A model generated the notes under the pieces. That model made no database searches and was not told the origin of the DNA. It saw nothing but the letters and a program-made list of their open reading frames with translations. This document shows, piece by piece, positions 1-8,647 of a stretch of 64,000 bases of DNA (its first letter is position 1; every line of letters starts with the position of its first letter). Source of the DNA: Dyella kyungheensis (lineage in GTDB: Bacteria > Pseudomonadota > Gammaproteobacteria > Xanthomonadales > Rhodanobacteraceae); contig NZ_JADIKC010000003.1 in NCBI RefSeq assembly GCF_016905005.1, forward strand, positions 62,001 through 126,000. Reading direction: 5' to 3'. The position numbers and the translations under genes were made by a program.

Positions 1-291
1 CAACTGCGCCAGGGCCTCCAGCGCGCGGCCCACGTTGGCGAAGGTCTTGTGCGACTCGCCATCGTCGATCAGGAACGAGGACCACTGCAGGCCGTCCAGG
101 CCTTCCGCCACACGGTCCAGGTACAACGGCGCCACCGTCGTATTGCTGATCACCAGGGCATGGCGGCCACGCAAGGCGGCGCGCCAGCGGGCGCGATCAC
201 GAAGCAGGCCGGGGCCGATCCATACCGGATAGCTGCGCTCGCCAAGGGCGACGTCGATGGTGCGGGGCGGGGCGTGCGAGGGGATGGTCAT
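1..291 (-). CDS. aroB: 3-dehydroquinate synthase, N-terminal part (cut by window edge)
   Basis: Only the first 97 codons are in the window; the gene runs off the left edge. The protein starts MTIPSHAPPRTIDVALGERS and contains the AroB-like segment DDGESHKT near residue 77, where the family binds NAD and substrate. AroB converts DAHP to 3-dehydroquinate, the second step of the shikimate pathway, in the cytoplasm. It follows aroK by 4 bases on the same strand, the classic aroK-aroB operon, so the two are almost certainly co-transcribed. The ATG at 291 is the only sensible start directly after the aroK stop. The C-terminal catalytic and zinc-binding part cannot be checked here. Confidence 0.93.
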   Translation of the reverse strand, partial: MTIPSHAPPRTIDVALGERSYPVWIGPGLLRDRARWRAALRGRHALVISNTTVAPLYLDRVAEGLDGLQWSSFLIDDGESHKTFANVGRALEALAQL

Positions 292-295
292 GCGG

Positions 296-823
296 CTACC
301 GTTGCCAGTGCTGGTCGATCAGAAGAATGCTGCGCGCGCTGGCAGCATGGACGGTTTCGTGCGCGCCGGGGATGGTGAGGTCGGCGATTTCCTCGTACAG
401 CGAGGTGCGCCGTTGCGCCATGGCAGTGAGGCGTTCCGCGCGATCGGCGCCAGCGAGCAAGGGGCGCTGGCGATCCTGCGCCAGGCGCTCCAGTTGCTGT
501 TCCAGCGTGGCCTGCAGCCACAGCACATAGCCGCGCTCGGCGAGCAGGCGGCGGTTGGCCGGATCGAGCACGGCTCCTGCGCCAGTGGCCAGCAGCACGC
601 CGCTGCGCCGGCTCGATTCCTCCAGCAGGGCGTGCTCGCGCTGCCGGAAGCCTGCCTCGCCCTCGATCTCGAACACCGTGCTCACCGGCACGCCGCAGAC
701 CCGCTCGATCTCGTGATCGATATCGATGAAGCTCAGCCCATAATGGTCCGCCAGCCGACGCCCGATGGACGTCTTGCCGGCGCCGGTCGGGCCGACGATG
801 AACAGGTTGCACGATGGATTCAT
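296..823 (-). CDS. aroK: Shikimate kinase
   Basis: A 175-residue protein of normal AroK length. It phosphorylates shikimate at the 3-hydroxyl with ATP, step five of the shikimate pathway. Visible motifs are the Walker A loop GPTGAGKT at residues 11-18, acidic residues D34 and D36 of the substrate site, the lid segment DRQRPLLAG, and an RRTSLYEEIA segment near the C-terminus. The conserved glycine triplet before the substrate arginine reads G81-A82-G83, so the middle glycine is alanine, a small departure from the usual GGG. It is the promoter-proximal gene of aroK-aroB and is divergent from the SDR gene at 882, with 58 bases between the starts. Confidence 0.95.
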   Translation of the reverse strand: MNPSCNLFIVGPTGAGKTSIGRRLADHYGLSFIDIDHEIERVCGVPVSTVFEIEGEAGFRQREHALLEESSRRSGVLLATGAGAVLDPANRRLLAERGYVLWLQATLEQQLERLAQDRQRPLLAGADRAERLTAMAQRRTSLYEEIADLTIPGAHETVHAASARSILLIDQHWQR

Positions 824-881
824 GGGTAAATGCTAACAGGCACGAACGCGCGCGGCGCTGCCGCGGGCCGGAGGACAGGCC

Positions 882-1715
882 ATGAGTGCACGTGTATTGA
901 TTGCCGGCGCGGGCGACGTGGGACTGCGCGTGGCGCGTCTTCTGCGCATGCGTGGCGAAGAGGTCTGGGCGCTGCGTCGTGGCGTCGTCGCGGACGAGGG
1001 CGGCATCCATGGCATACAGGGCGACCTGACCCAGCCCGAGAGCTTGCGCGCGCTGCCGGACCACATCACGCACCTGGTCTATCTGCCGACCCCCGATGCG
1101 CGCGACGAGGCGCTGTATCGCGCGGTCTTCGTGGACGGTCTGCGCCATCTGCTGGATGCCGTGGGCTCGCCGGGATTGCAGCGTTTGCTGTTCGTCTCCT
1201 CCAGCGCCGTGTACGGCGAACACGGCGATACCTGGGTCGACGAGCAGACGCCACCCGCGCCGCCCGGTTTCAACGGCCGCGTCTTGTTGGAGGCCGAACG
1301 CCATGCAAGCGAGAGTACGCCATCCGTGGTGTTGCGGCTCGCCGGTCTTTACGGCCCTGGCCGCATGCAACTGATCGAGCGCCTGCGCAGCGGTGCCGTG
1401 CGCGTGCCGCGCAAGCAGGCGCACTGGGCCAACCGCATCCATGTCGACGACGCGGCCGCCGCCATCGTGCATTTGCTGTTCCTGCCCGAGCCATCACCGC
1501 TCTACCTGGGTGTGGACAACACGCCGCTGCCGCTCGACGTGCTCTACGACGATCTCGCCCGGCGCGTGCACGCGCCGCTGCCTGCCGACGGCGAAGCGCC
1601 GGCGGGCGTGGGCAGCAAGCGCCTGAGCAATGCACGCTTGCGTGCCAGCGGCTTCGTGCCGCAGTGGCCCGATGCGCGCGAAGGCTACGCCGCATTGCTG
1701 GACGACGGCGCTTGA
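882..1715 (+). CDS. Atypical NAD(P)-binding SDR-family protein (YeeZ-like)
   Basis: A 277-residue protein of the extended short-chain dehydrogenase type. The Rossmann loop [10 protein letters not shown] is at residues 9-18, followed by a basic residue after strand 2 (ALRR), which hints at NADP. The segment SSSAVYGE is typical of sugar-nucleotide epimerase relatives. No YxxxK catalytic pair is visible where it should follow, so classical dehydrogenase or epimerase activity is doubtful; this resembles the atypical YeeZ-like subgroup. The substrate is unknown. The ATG at 882 is preceded by GGAGGACAGG, a strong ribosome binding site. Its promoter must lie in the 58-base gap shared with aroK. Confidence 0.8.
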   Translation: MSARVLIAGAGDVGLRVARLLRMRGEEVWALRRGVVADEGGIHGIQGDLTQPESLRALPDHITHLVYLPTPDARDEALYRAVFVDGLRHLLDAVGSPGLQRLLFVSSSAVYGEHGDTWVDEQTPPAPPGFNGRVLLEAERHASESTPSVVLRLAGLYGPGRMQLIERLRSGAVRVPRKQAHWANRIHVDDAAAAIVHLLFLPEPSPLYLGVDNTPLPLDVLYDDLARRVHAPLPADGEAPAGVGSKRLSNARLRASGFVPQWPDAREGYAALLDDGA

Positions 1716-1758
1716 GTCACGATCTACGTTCGCTTTGAACCCAGCCTGGAGAGAGCTC

Positions 1759-2103
1759 ATGCCTGGCAATGTATCGCTCCACATGGTCACCACCGGCAAC
1801 GATTTGCCGGGTCATCGCATCGTCCGCCCGATGGGCATCGTGCGCGGCCTTACCGTGCGTTCGCGCAGCGTGGTCGGCAATCTCGGTGCCGCGCTGCAGA
1901 CGTTGGTGGGCGGCAACATCACGATCTACACGGAGCTGTGCGAGAAAGCGCGCGAAGAGGCGTTCGAGCTGATGCTGCGCCACGCCGCCGAGCGCGGCGC
2001 CAACGCCGTGATCGGCATGCGCTACGACGCCAACGACGTGGCCGAAGGCGTCACCGAGGTGCTGGCCTACGGCACGGCGGTGCTGGTCGAGCCGGCGGCC
2101 TGA
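1759..2103 (+). CDS. YbjQ/UPF0145 family protein
   Basis: A 114-residue protein of the YbjQ (UPF0145) family, small proteins assembling into symmetric oligomers and sometimes annotated as heavy-metal-binding; the biochemical role is unknown. The family pattern is visible: an N-terminal [20 protein letters not shown] strand pair, a central helix with [13 protein letters not shown], then [11 protein letters not shown] and a final strand GTAVLVEP. The ATG at 1759 was chosen because GGAGAGAG lies 5-12 bases upstream; an internal ATG at 1783 would match the shorter start common in the family. It lies 43 bases after the SDR gene on the same strand and ends 23 bases from the convergent kinase gene. 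Confidence 0.82.
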   Translation: MPGNVSLHMVTTGNDLPGHRIVRPMGIVRGLTVRSRSVVGNLGAALQTLVGGNITIYTELCEKAREEAFELMLRHAAERGANAVIGMRYDANDVAEGVTEVLAYGTAVLVEPAA

Positions 2104-2126
2104 AAGCCTTCGACAGGCGCTGACGA

Positions 2127-2957
2127 TCAGCTGTGGTTGAGGGCGATGACGTGACGGTCATCGTCGTATTCCACCGAGGTGTCGGCCTGCTCGGCCAGCG
2201 TGGCCAGTGCGTGTCGGCTCAGTCGTTCGTAGTGGGCGAGAAAGCGCAGCATGGTGTCGGCATCCATCGCCAATGGCGCATGTCGGGCCAGCAGCTCTTC
2301 TTCCTGCTCGCTGCGCCACTTGCGCACGATTTCCCAGTTCGGTGCCTGTAGCACGATCAGTGCATCGAGCTTGCGCCAAAGCGGTTGGTAGGCGCGCAGC
2401 TGCTTGTTGACCCAGTGGCGCCAGACGCCTTCCGGGTCTTCGTCGCGTTCCAGCGAATTCACCGGTTGCAGCAGCGCGGCCTGCAACTGCGGTCGCAGAC
2501 CCAGCGCCCAGCCTTCAAGGATGACCAGCTTGGGCGGCCGGACCACCTTGGGCCATTTCGACGGCGCCACGCGGGTGTCGCGGCCCTTGTCGAAGCGCGG
2601 GTAGCTCACCGGCAACTTGTCCGAGGCCTGCGGCAACGCGGCCAGCACCGACAGCAGCAACTCGATTTCATGCGTGCCCGGCACGCCGCGCGTACGCAGC
2701 AACGGGTGGATCTGGTGAGCAAGGACTTCACGTTCGCTTCGCGAATAATAGAAGTCGTCCAGCGACAACACCTCGGTCGGCCAGCCACGGGCTTCCGCCT
2801 GGGCCTTCATCTCGCGCGCCAGCGTGCTCTTGCCGCTGCCCTGGAGGCCTGACAGCCCAAGCACATAGGGGCGTCGGGCGCGGGCTATGCGGCCGGCGTA
2901 CTGGTCGAGCAGGTGCCCGGCCAGGGTTGAATTCTGCGTGCTAGCATCTGGAGACAT
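2127..2957 (-). CDS. P-loop kinase of the D-glycerate 3-kinase type
   Basis: A 276-residue protein with Walker A GLQGSGKST at residues 37-45 and the following segment EVLSLDDFYYSR, a pattern shared by phosphoribulokinase/uridine kinase relatives and by plant-type D-glycerate 3-kinases. The GTHEIELLL and YPRFDKG segments also fit the glycerate kinase group. It would phosphorylate a small hydroxy-acid or sugar in the cytoplasm; glycerate is an inference from family resemblance. The start is taken at 2957; an ATG at 2966 would add three residues. It is divergent from pdxH, with 42 bases between the starts, so the promoters share a very short region. Confidence 0.72.
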   Translation of the reverse strand: MSPDASTQNSTLAGHLLDQYAGRIARARRPYVLGLSGLQGSGKSTLAREMKAQAEARGWPTEVLSLDDFYYSRSEREVLAHQIHPLLRTRGVPGTHEIELLLSVLAALPQASDKLPVSYPRFDKGRDTRVAPSKWPKVVRPPKLVILEGWALGLRPQLQAALLQPVNSLERDEDPEGVWRHWVNKQLRAYQPLWRKLDALIVLQAPNWEIVRKWRSEQEEELLARHAPLAMDADTMLRFLAHYERLSRHALATLAEQADTSVEYDDDRHVIALNHS

Positions 2958-2999
2958 GCCAGCCATGATGGCGCGCGCGAGCCACGATTCAAGACCCCC

Positions 3000-3587
3000 A
3001 TGCTGAAAACCGAAATTCTCGACACATTTGTGCAACTGCTGGACGAAGCCGTTGCGGCGGGGGAAGCCGAACCCACGTCCATGAACCTGGCCACCGTCGA
3101 CGCTGCTGGCCGCGTAAGTTCGCGCATCGTGCTGCTCAAGGGCGCCGACGAGCGCGGCTTCCGTTTCTACACCAACTACGAGAGCGACAAGGGCGGCCAG
3201 CTCGAAGCGCATCCGCAAGTGGCGCTCTGCTTCCACTGGAAGCGACTGCGCAATGCGGTGCAAGTGCGCGTCGAAGGCGTGGCGCGCAAGCTGCAGCCGG
3301 AAGAGTCCGACGCTTATTTCGCCACCCGTGCGCGCGAGAGCCAGCTCGGTGCGTGGGCGTCGCTGCAGTCGCAGACGTTGCCCGACCGCGACACCTTCGA
3401 GCAGCGCTACGCGCGATACGAGCACGAATTCGAAGGTCGCGAAGTGGCACGCCCCCCGCACTGGGGCGGTTACGTGGTCGAACCTGACATGGTGGAGTTC
3501 TGGTACGGCGCGGATTTCCGGCTGCACGAACGCGTGCGCTGGAGCCGCCACGGCCAGACCTGGACGAGCCGTCTGCTGTACCCGTAA
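3000..3587 (+). CDS. pdxH: Pyridoxine/pyridoxamine 5'-phosphate oxidase
   Basis: A 195-residue flavoprotein that oxidises pyridoxamine 5'-phosphate or pyridoxine 5'-phosphate to pyridoxal 5'-phosphate with FMN and oxygen. The FMN-binding split-barrel motifs are clear: SRIVLLKGADERGFRFYTN, WKRLRNAVQVRVEG, SQLGAWAS and the C-terminal WTSRLLYP. It is slightly shorter than the E. coli enzyme at the N-terminus, a normal variation. It is the first gene of a rightward run with yjbQ (30 bases downstream) and the cobalamin-binding-like gene. Confidence 0.95.
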   Translation: MLKTEILDTFVQLLDEAVAAGEAEPTSMNLATVDAAGRVSSRIVLLKGADERGFRFYTNYESDKGGQLEAHPQVALCFHWKRLRNAVQVRVEGVARKLQPEESDAYFATRARESQLGAWASLQSQTLPDRDTFEQRYARYEHEFEGREVARPPHWGGYVVEPDMVEFWYGADFRLHERVRWSRHGQTWTSRLLYP

Positions 3588-3617
3588 CTCAACGAGGCCA
3601 TTCGGAGGCTTACCCGC

Positions 3618-4055
3618 ATGCGTGCAGCGCCCGCTGATCATGTCGCCCAGAATGGCTTCGTCGTGCATACGCGTGGCCGTGGTTTCACCGAGATCACCGA
3701 CAAGGTGGCCGACGTCGTCAGCGCCAGCGGTGTGCATACGGGCATCGCCCATGTCTTCAGCCTGCACACCAGTTGCTCGCTGCTGATCAGCGAGAACGCC
3801 GATCCGGCCGTGCGCGAGGACCTCGAACGCTGGTTCGCGCGCGCGGTGCCCGACGGCGACACGATCTTCCGCCACGACGAGGAAGGTCCGGACGACATGC
3901 CGTCACATGTGCGTGCCATTCTTACCGGCGTCAGCCTGGTGGTCCCCGTGCATGCGGGAAAGCCGCAGTTGGGCACCTGGCAAGGCATCTATCTGTGGGA
4001 ACACCGGCTCGATCCGCATCAGCGCAAGATCACGGTGACCGTGTTGGGACATTGA
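3618..4055 (+). CDS. YjbQ/UPF0047 family protein
   Basis: A 145-residue protein of the YjbQ (UPF0047) family, whose members have been reported to show weak thiamine-phosphate synthase activity and are annotated as secondary thiamine-phosphate synthase enzyme. The family signature is present: HVFSLHTSCSLLISENADP in the first half, HVRAILTGVSLVVPV in the middle, and LGTWQGIYLWEHR near the end, with the conserved histidines and tryptophans. The physiological role is unsettled. It lies between pdxH and the cobalamin-binding-like gene; the gap to the latter is only 4 bases, so these three genes probably form one operon with a cofactor theme. Confidence 0.88.
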   Translation: MRAAPADHVAQNGFVVHTRGRGFTEITDKVADVVSASGVHTGIAHVFSLHTSCSLLISENADPAVREDLERWFARAVPDGDTIFRHDEEGPDDMPSHVRAILTGVSLVVPVHAGKPQLGTWQGIYLWEHRLDPHQRKITVTVLGH

Positions 4056-4059
4056 AAGC

Positions 4060-4884
4060 GTGAGCAAGATTCGCAGCAGCACCGACCACTATCCGCAGCG
4101 CATCGTCTGCCTTACCGAAGAACCCACCGAAGTGCTCTACGCACTGGGCGAGGAGCACCGCATCGTCGGCATCTCCGGCTTCACCGTGCGTCCGCCGCGG
4201 GCGCGCAAGGAAAAGCCCAAGGTATCGGCCTTCACCAGCGCAAAGATCGAAGAGATCCTCAAGCTCGAACCGGATTTCGTGGTCGGCTTCTCCGATATCC
4301 AGGCCGATATCGCGCGTGAGCTGATCAAGGCTGGCGTGGAGGTATGGATCAGCAACCACCGCAGCGTGGACGGCATCCTCGCTTATATCCGTCGCCTGGG
4401 TGCGATGGTGGGCGCTGCCGAGAAGGCGGATGCCTATGCGCGAAAAGCCGAGGAGCAGATCGAACGCATCCAGTCGCAGGCGGCCCAGTTCGCGCGGCGT
4501 CCGAAGGTGTACTTCGAGGAATGGGACGATCCGTTGATCACCGGCATCCGCTGGGTGGCGGAGCTGGTACGTATCGCCGGCGGCGAAGACGTGTTTCCGC
4601 AGATGTCGGGCGAGTCGCTGGCCAAGCACCGCATCCTGGCCGATCCGACCGAGGTGGTGCGTGCGGCGCCGGACATCATCCTGGGCTCATGGTGCGGGAA
4701 GCGGTTCCGGCCTGAGCGGGTGGCGGCGCGCGAGGGCTGGGATGCGATTCCGGCGGTGCGTGACGGTGAGCTGTTCGAGATCAAATCGCCGATCATCTTG
4801 CAGCCGGGGCCGGCGGCGTTGTTCGATGGGCTTGAGGCAATGCATGGGATCTTTTCGGAGTGGGACCGCAAGCACGGCAGCTGA
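4060..4884 (+). CDS. Cobalamin-binding-like / BtuF-family solute-binding-fold protein
   Basis: A 274-residue protein starting with GTG at 4060. Its sequence matches the periplasmic-binding-protein fold of BtuF and siderophore-binding proteins: RIVCLTEEPTEVLYALG at the start, LEPDFVVGFSDIQADIA in the first lobe, VYFEEWDDP at the domain hinge, and IILQPGPAALFDGLEAM near the end. Unlike exported solute-binding proteins it shows no signal peptide or lipobox, so it may be cytoplasmic. No permease or ATPase gene is next to it. A role in cobalamin or another corrinoid/metal ligand is inferred only from family naming. Confidence 0.72.
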   Translation: MSKIRSSTDHYPQRIVCLTEEPTEVLYALGEEHRIVGISGFTVRPPRARKEKPKVSAFTSAKIEEILKLEPDFVVGFSDIQADIARELIKAGVEVWISNHRSVDGILAYIRRLGAMVGAAEKADAYARKAEEQIERIQSQAAQFARRPKVYFEEWDDPLITGIRWVAELVRIAGGEDVFPQMSGESLAKHRILADPTEVVRAAPDIILGSWCGKRFRPERVAAREGWDAIPAVRDGELFEIKSPIILQPGPAALFDGLEAMHGIFSEWDRKHGS

Positions 4885-4914
4885 CGTGGTGCGCCGTCGA
4901 AAATTTCCGAACCC

Positions 4915-4998
4915 TTGTGGGAGCGCACCCGGTGCGCGACAAACCTACGGAGCGATACACCGCAACGTGGCTGTCGCGCACAGGGTGCGCTCCCACAA
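4915..4998. repeat. REP-like inverted repeat, GGGAGCGCAC family, copy 1
   Basis: Two 27-base arms, 4915-4941 and 4972-4998, are inverted copies with one mismatch and a 30-base loop. Each arm carries the core GGGAGCGCAC followed by GTGCGCGAC, so each arm can also fold on itself. The same core occurs twice at 58611-58673. It looks like a dispersed REP-type intergenic element sitting after the solute-binding-fold gene. Confidence 0.85.
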
Positions 4999-5048
4999 TG
5001 GGTGGTGGGGATAGAAGCGTTCCCGCGAGCACCCGCCCCTCACCCCAG

Positions 5049-5071
5049 CCCTCTCCCCGACGGGGAGAGGG
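5049..5071. terminator. Hairpin CCCTCTCCCC/GGGGAGAGGG between convergent genes
   Basis: A 10-bp perfect stem with a 3-base loop lies 13 bases beyond the stop of the M13 peptidase gene. No U-run follows on either strand. The flanking CCTCACCCCAGCCCTCTCCCC wording (split here as two pieces, CCTCACCCCAG then CCCTCTCCCC) is also seen as a common intergenic repeat in proteobacteria, so this may be a repeat used as a transcription stop. Confidence 0.55.
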
Positions 5072-5083
5072 AACAAGAGGCAA

Positions 5084-7147
5084 TTACCAGATTTTCACCC
5101 GCTGATTCTCCGGCCGCCACATCGGCTGGCCCTGCTTCACATCGAACGCCTCATAAAAATCCGGCACATTCGACAGCGGTCCATTCACGCGCCACTTCGC
5201 CGGTGCGTGTACATCCGAGAGCAAGCCGGTGCGCAGCTGCTCTTCGCGCTCCTGCGACAACCAGCCCAGCGCATAACCAAGGAAGAAGCGCTGCATCGGC
5301 GTATAGCCGGCGATCTTCTCGCCCTTCTTGTATTGCTCGGTCTTCTTGAACGCATCGATGCCGATCATGATGCCGCCGAAGTCGGCGATGTTCTCGCCCA
5401 GGCTGGCCTCGCCGTTGATGTGGATGCCGGGCAGCGGCTCGTACGCATTGAACTGCTTGACCATCACGTCGGCACGCTGCTTGAAGCGGGCGGCGTCTTC
5501 CTTGCTCCACCAGTCGACCAGGTTGCCCTTGGCGTCGTACTGGCGGCCTTCGTCGTCGAAGCCGTGGGTGATTTCGTGGCCGATGGTGGAGGCGGCCACG
5601 TAGCCGTAGACCACGGCATCGTCGATCTGGTTGTCGGTGAAGCCCGGGATCATGAACTGCGCGGCGGGCAGCACGATTTCGTTGTTGGATGGGTTGTAGT
5701 ACGCGTTGTACGTCTGCGGCGACATTTCCCATTCGTTGCGGTCCACCGGCTTGCCGAACTTGGAGATCATGTCCTCGGTCTGCCAGCGCGTGGCATTCAT
5801 CATGTTCTGCGCGTACGAGGTGCGGCCGATGGTGAGCTTGGAATAGTCCTTCCACTTGTCAGGATAGCCCACCTTCTTGGTGACGGCAGCGAGCTTTTCG
5901 TGCGCTTTCGCCTTGGTGGCTGCGCTCATCCAGTCCAGCTTGTCGATGCGCTCGCCGTAGGCGGTGCGGATCGCTTCCACCATCGTGTTGTAGCGCTGCT
6001 TGGCTGCTTCGGAGAAATAGTCCTTCACATAGATGCGGCCGAGGATCATGCCGAGCGATTTGTTTTCCGCGCGCAAGGCGCGCTTCCAACGCGGCTTCTG
6101 CTGGGCCTGGCCATTCAGCGTGTGGCCGTAGAAGTCGAAGTGTTCGTTGTCGAAATCCGCGCTCAGGTAGCTGGCATAGGTGTCCACAAGATGCGCGCGC
6201 ATGTAGTCGCGAATCACCGGCGTGGGCGTCTTGGCCAGCAGTGCCTGCAGGCCGCTGAAAAATTCCGGCTGGCCGACGATCACCTCGTTGGGCGACAGCT
6301 TCCATCCGGCCAGGCGCGTTTTCCACGCGATGGACGGCGTGTATTTCGCCGTGAGATCGGCTGGCGCCATCTTGTTGTAGTTCTTCTGCGGATCACGCAG
6401 CTCGGCCAGCGGACGCGATACCTTGGCAAGCGCGGTTTCGAACGCCATCACCTGCTTGGCACTGCTGGCCGCTTCGGCGTCGTTCTTGCCCAGCATGCGG
6501 AAGGAGCGATGCAGATGCTCCTCGTACGCGGCGCGTACCTTGGCGACACCCTTTTCCTTGTTGAAGTAGTAGTCGCGTTCCGGCAAGCCCAGGCCGCCCT
6601 GCCACAGGTGCACGGCCATCGCGTCGCTCTGTTTCTCATCCTGCTGCACGGAGAAGTCGAAGAACGGACCGACGCCCAGCAGCTGCAGCGCGAACGCTTC
6701 GTCGAGCGCGGAATTCACGTCGTGCACCGCGTCGATGCGCGCCAGTTCGTCGTTCAACGGCGTGACGCCGAGCTTGTCGGCCAGCGCCTGGTCCATCGCG
6801 GTGGTCCAGAAATCGCCGATTTTCTGTTCGTCGCTGCCGGGCGCCGCGTTCTTGTCGGCGGCGGCGTCCTCACTGATCTTGCGCAGCTTGGCGTACAGCT
6901 CGTCCTGCACCACCTGGCCGATGCCCCACTGCGATTCCTCGGGCGGAATCGGATGGCTCTTCAGCCACGCGCCGTTGGCAAACTCGAAGAAATCGTCGCC
7001 AGGTTTCACCGAAGTATCGATGTGATCGGCCACCACGTCGGGTTTGCTGGCAGGGGTAGTGGTGGCGGCATAAACGCTGCCGACGGAGGCGGCGGCAAGC
7101 GCCAGCACGAGCAGGCGGCGGGGCAGGGCAGGCAAGGTCGCTTTCAT
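5084..7147 (-). CDS. pepO: M13-family zinc metallopeptidase (PepO/neprilysin-like), exported
   Basis: A 687-residue peptidase with an N-terminal signal peptide (MKATLPALPRRLLVLALAAA, cleavage probably after VYA) and a neprilysin-type catalytic domain. The zinc motif HEITH is near residue 522, followed by GFDDEGRQYD, and the third zinc ligand lies in GENIADFGG about 60 residues later. NAYYNPSNNEI near residue 482 is the family substrate-binding segment. It should cleave short peptides in the periplasm. The ATG at 7147 is chosen because GGAGA lies about 9 bases upstream; an ATG at 7156 is too close to it. The length agrees with bacterial M13 members. It follows yggT on the same strand with about 100 bases between. 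Confidence 0.93.
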   Translation of the reverse strand: MKATLPALPRRLLVLALAAASVGSVYAATTTPASKPDVVADHIDTSVKPGDDFFEFANGAWLKSHPIPPEESQWGIGQVVQDELYAKLRKISEDAAADKNAAPGSDEQKIGDFWTTAMDQALADKLGVTPLNDELARIDAVHDVNSALDEAFALQLLGVGPFFDFSVQQDEKQSDAMAVHLWQGGLGLPERDYYFNKEKGVAKVRAAYEEHLHRSFRMLGKNDAEAASSAKQVMAFETALAKVSRPLAELRDPQKNYNKMAPADLTAKYTPSIAWKTRLAGWKLSPNEVIVGQPEFFSGLQALLAKTPTPVIRDYMRAHLVDTYASYLSADFDNEHFDFYGHTLNGQAQQKPRWKRALRAENKSLGMILGRIYVKDYFSEAAKQRYNTMVEAIRTAYGERIDKLDWMSAATKAKAHEKLAAVTKKVGYPDKWKDYSKLTIGRTSYAQNMMNATRWQTEDMISKFGKPVDRNEWEMSPQTYNAYYNPSNNEIVLPAAQFMIPGFTDNQIDDAVVYGYVAASTIGHEITHGFDDEGRQYDAKGNLVDWWSKEDAARFKQRADVMVKQFNAYEPLPGIHINGEASLGENIADFGGIMIGIDAFKKTEQYKKGEKIAGYTPMQRFFLGYALGWLSQEREEQLRTGLLSDVHAPAKWRVNGPLSNVPDFYEAFDVKQGQPMWRPENQRVKIW

Positions 7148-7250
7148 GCGAAGCATTCTCCAGAAGAGAGGTTGGACATGACGATTGACCGCACAGGGCG
7201 CACCGGCCGGCGATGAAGCCGGCACGGCGCGTCGTGAGCGTGGAAGAAGT

Positions 7251-7826
7251 TCAGACGCCGAGCGCCAGCCGCGCGCCGAGATCGGCCAGCGGCGACACCA
7301 GCAGGATGCGCGCGAGGATCAGCGCGATCATCACCGCCCACGGCGCGAAATCCAGGCCGCCCGCGGTGAGCTTGCCGCGCAACGGACGCAGCAGCGGTGC
7401 CACCAGGCTGCCGGCCAGGCGGTAGACCGGGTGATAGGTCTCGACCTGGAACAGGCTCATCAGCGACCAGATGAAGATCAGCACCACGTAGAACATGGCG
7501 ATGAAATCCAGCATGTCCGCGATGGACAGCACGATCAGCCCCAGCACGTGCGGGAACAGGCCCAGCAACGCAAACAGCACGATGCGCTTGATCAGCATCA
7601 GCAGCCAGACGATCAGCAGGGCAGCGATATTGATGCGGCGCCAGTTCGGCAGCAGGCGGCGGATCGGCGCCAGTACCGGGTTGGTGGTGCGATAGACGAA
7701 CTGGCTGAGCGGGTTGTTGAAGTCCACCCGGCTGGCTTCGGCCAGCAGGCGCAGTACGAACAAGGCGGCCGCGGCACCAAAGGCCAGCTCGACGATGAAA
7801 GAGAGGGCGTTGAGGAGATAGCTCAC
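7251..7826 (-). CDS. yggT: YggT-family integral membrane protein
   Basis: A 191-residue membrane protein with two YGGT repeats: the first includes NPLSQFVYRTTNPVLAPIRRLLP, read here as two halves (NPLSQFVYRTTNP, then VLAPIRRLLP), and the second includes YHPVYRLAGSLVAPLLRPLR. Four or five hydrophobic segments are visible. The function is not established; relatives are linked to osmotic tolerance and, in plastids and cyanobacteria, to membrane protein assembly. The start overlaps the proC stop by 4 bases (ATGA type), so it is translationally coupled to proC. Confidence 0.9.
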   Translation of the reverse strand: MSYLLNALSFIVELAFGAAAALFVLRLLAEASRVDFNNPLSQFVYRTTNPVLAPIRRLLPNWRRINIAALLIVWLLMLIKRIVLFALLGLFPHVLGLIVLSIADMLDFIAMFYVVLIFIWSLMSLFQVETYHPVYRLAGSLVAPLLRPLRGKLTAGGLDFAPWAVMIALILARILLVSPLADLGARLALGV

Positions 7827-8647
7827 GATTGATGATCCAGGGCAGCGGCCAATTCGCCGGCCCGGCGCGAAGCGGCGGCCACGGCGCGGGTAACGATCTG
7901 GGCGAGGTGATCGGCGGCAAAGCTTTCCAGGGCGGCCTGCGTGGTGCCGTTGGGCGAGGTCACGCGCTGGCGCAGCACGCCGGGATCTTCGCCGCTTTCG
8001 ACCAGCATGCGGCCGGCGCCGAGGCAGGTCTGTGCGGCGAGGGCGCGCGCCGTTTCACGCGACATGCCCTGGGCGAACGCGGCATCTTCCAGCGCTTCCA
8101 CCATGGCGAAGAAATAGGCCGGGCCGGAACCGGAAAGGCCGGTCACCGTATCGATCAACGCTTCGTCCTCGACCCACCGGGTGATACCCACCGCATCCAT
8201 GATGTGCTGCGCCTTGGCGCGCTGTTCCGGGCTGACGCGGCGATTGGCGAACAGTCCCGTGGCACCCGCACCGATCAGGGCCGGCGTATTGGGCATGCAA
8301 CGTACGATGGCCAGCGCATGCCCGAACCAGCGCTCGAGCTGGTCGATGCGCACACCGGCGGCAATCGAGATCAGCAGGGGCCGCTGGCGCACCAGCATGT
8401 CCTGCAGCTCGGCATGGATGGCCGGCATGATCTGCGGCTTCACCGCCAGCACCAGCACGTCGGCCTCCGCCGCGGCGAGGCGGTTCTCGGCATAGCTGGC
8501 GATGCCGAAGTCGCGTCCCAGTTCCTGGCGCGCCTCGGCCCGCGGTTCGGCCACGGTGATCGACGAGGCGGCCACGCCGGTCTTGAGCAAGCCGCCGATC
8601 AGGCTGCGTGCCATGTTGCCGCCGCCGATGAAAGCGATACGTGTCAT
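7823..8647 (-). CDS. proC: Pyrroline-5-carboxylate reductase
   Basis: A 274-residue enzyme that reduces 1-pyrroline-5-carboxylate to proline with NAD(P)H, the last step of proline synthesis. The nucleotide loop IAFIGGGNMARSLIGGL is at residues 4-20. VLAVKPQ, RCMPNTPALIGAGATGL, and the C-terminal GLSGSGPAYFF and TSPNGTTQAALESF segments are all standard ProC signatures. It is coupled to yggT downstream and divergent from pilT. In many gammaproteobacteria yggS lies between pilT and proC; no such gene is present here. Confidence 0.96.
   Translation of the reverse strand: MTRIAFIGGGNMARSLIGGLLKTGVAASSITVAEPRAEARQELGRDFGIASYAENRLAAAEADVLVLAVKPQIMPAIHAELQDMLVRQRPLLISIAAGVRIDQLERWFGHALAIVRCMPNTPALIGAGATGLFANRRVSPEQRAKAQHIMDAVGITRWVEDEALIDTVTGLSGSGPAYFFAMVEALEDAAFAQGMSRETARALAAQTCLGAGRMLVESGEDPGVLRQRVTSPNGTTQAALESFAADHLAQIVTRAVAAASRRAGELAAALDHQS

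Noticed and set aside
5207-7216. A 669-codon frame antisense to the M13 peptidase
   Set aside because: The peptidase on the other strand has a signal peptide, HEITH motif and full family length; the antisense frame has none of these.
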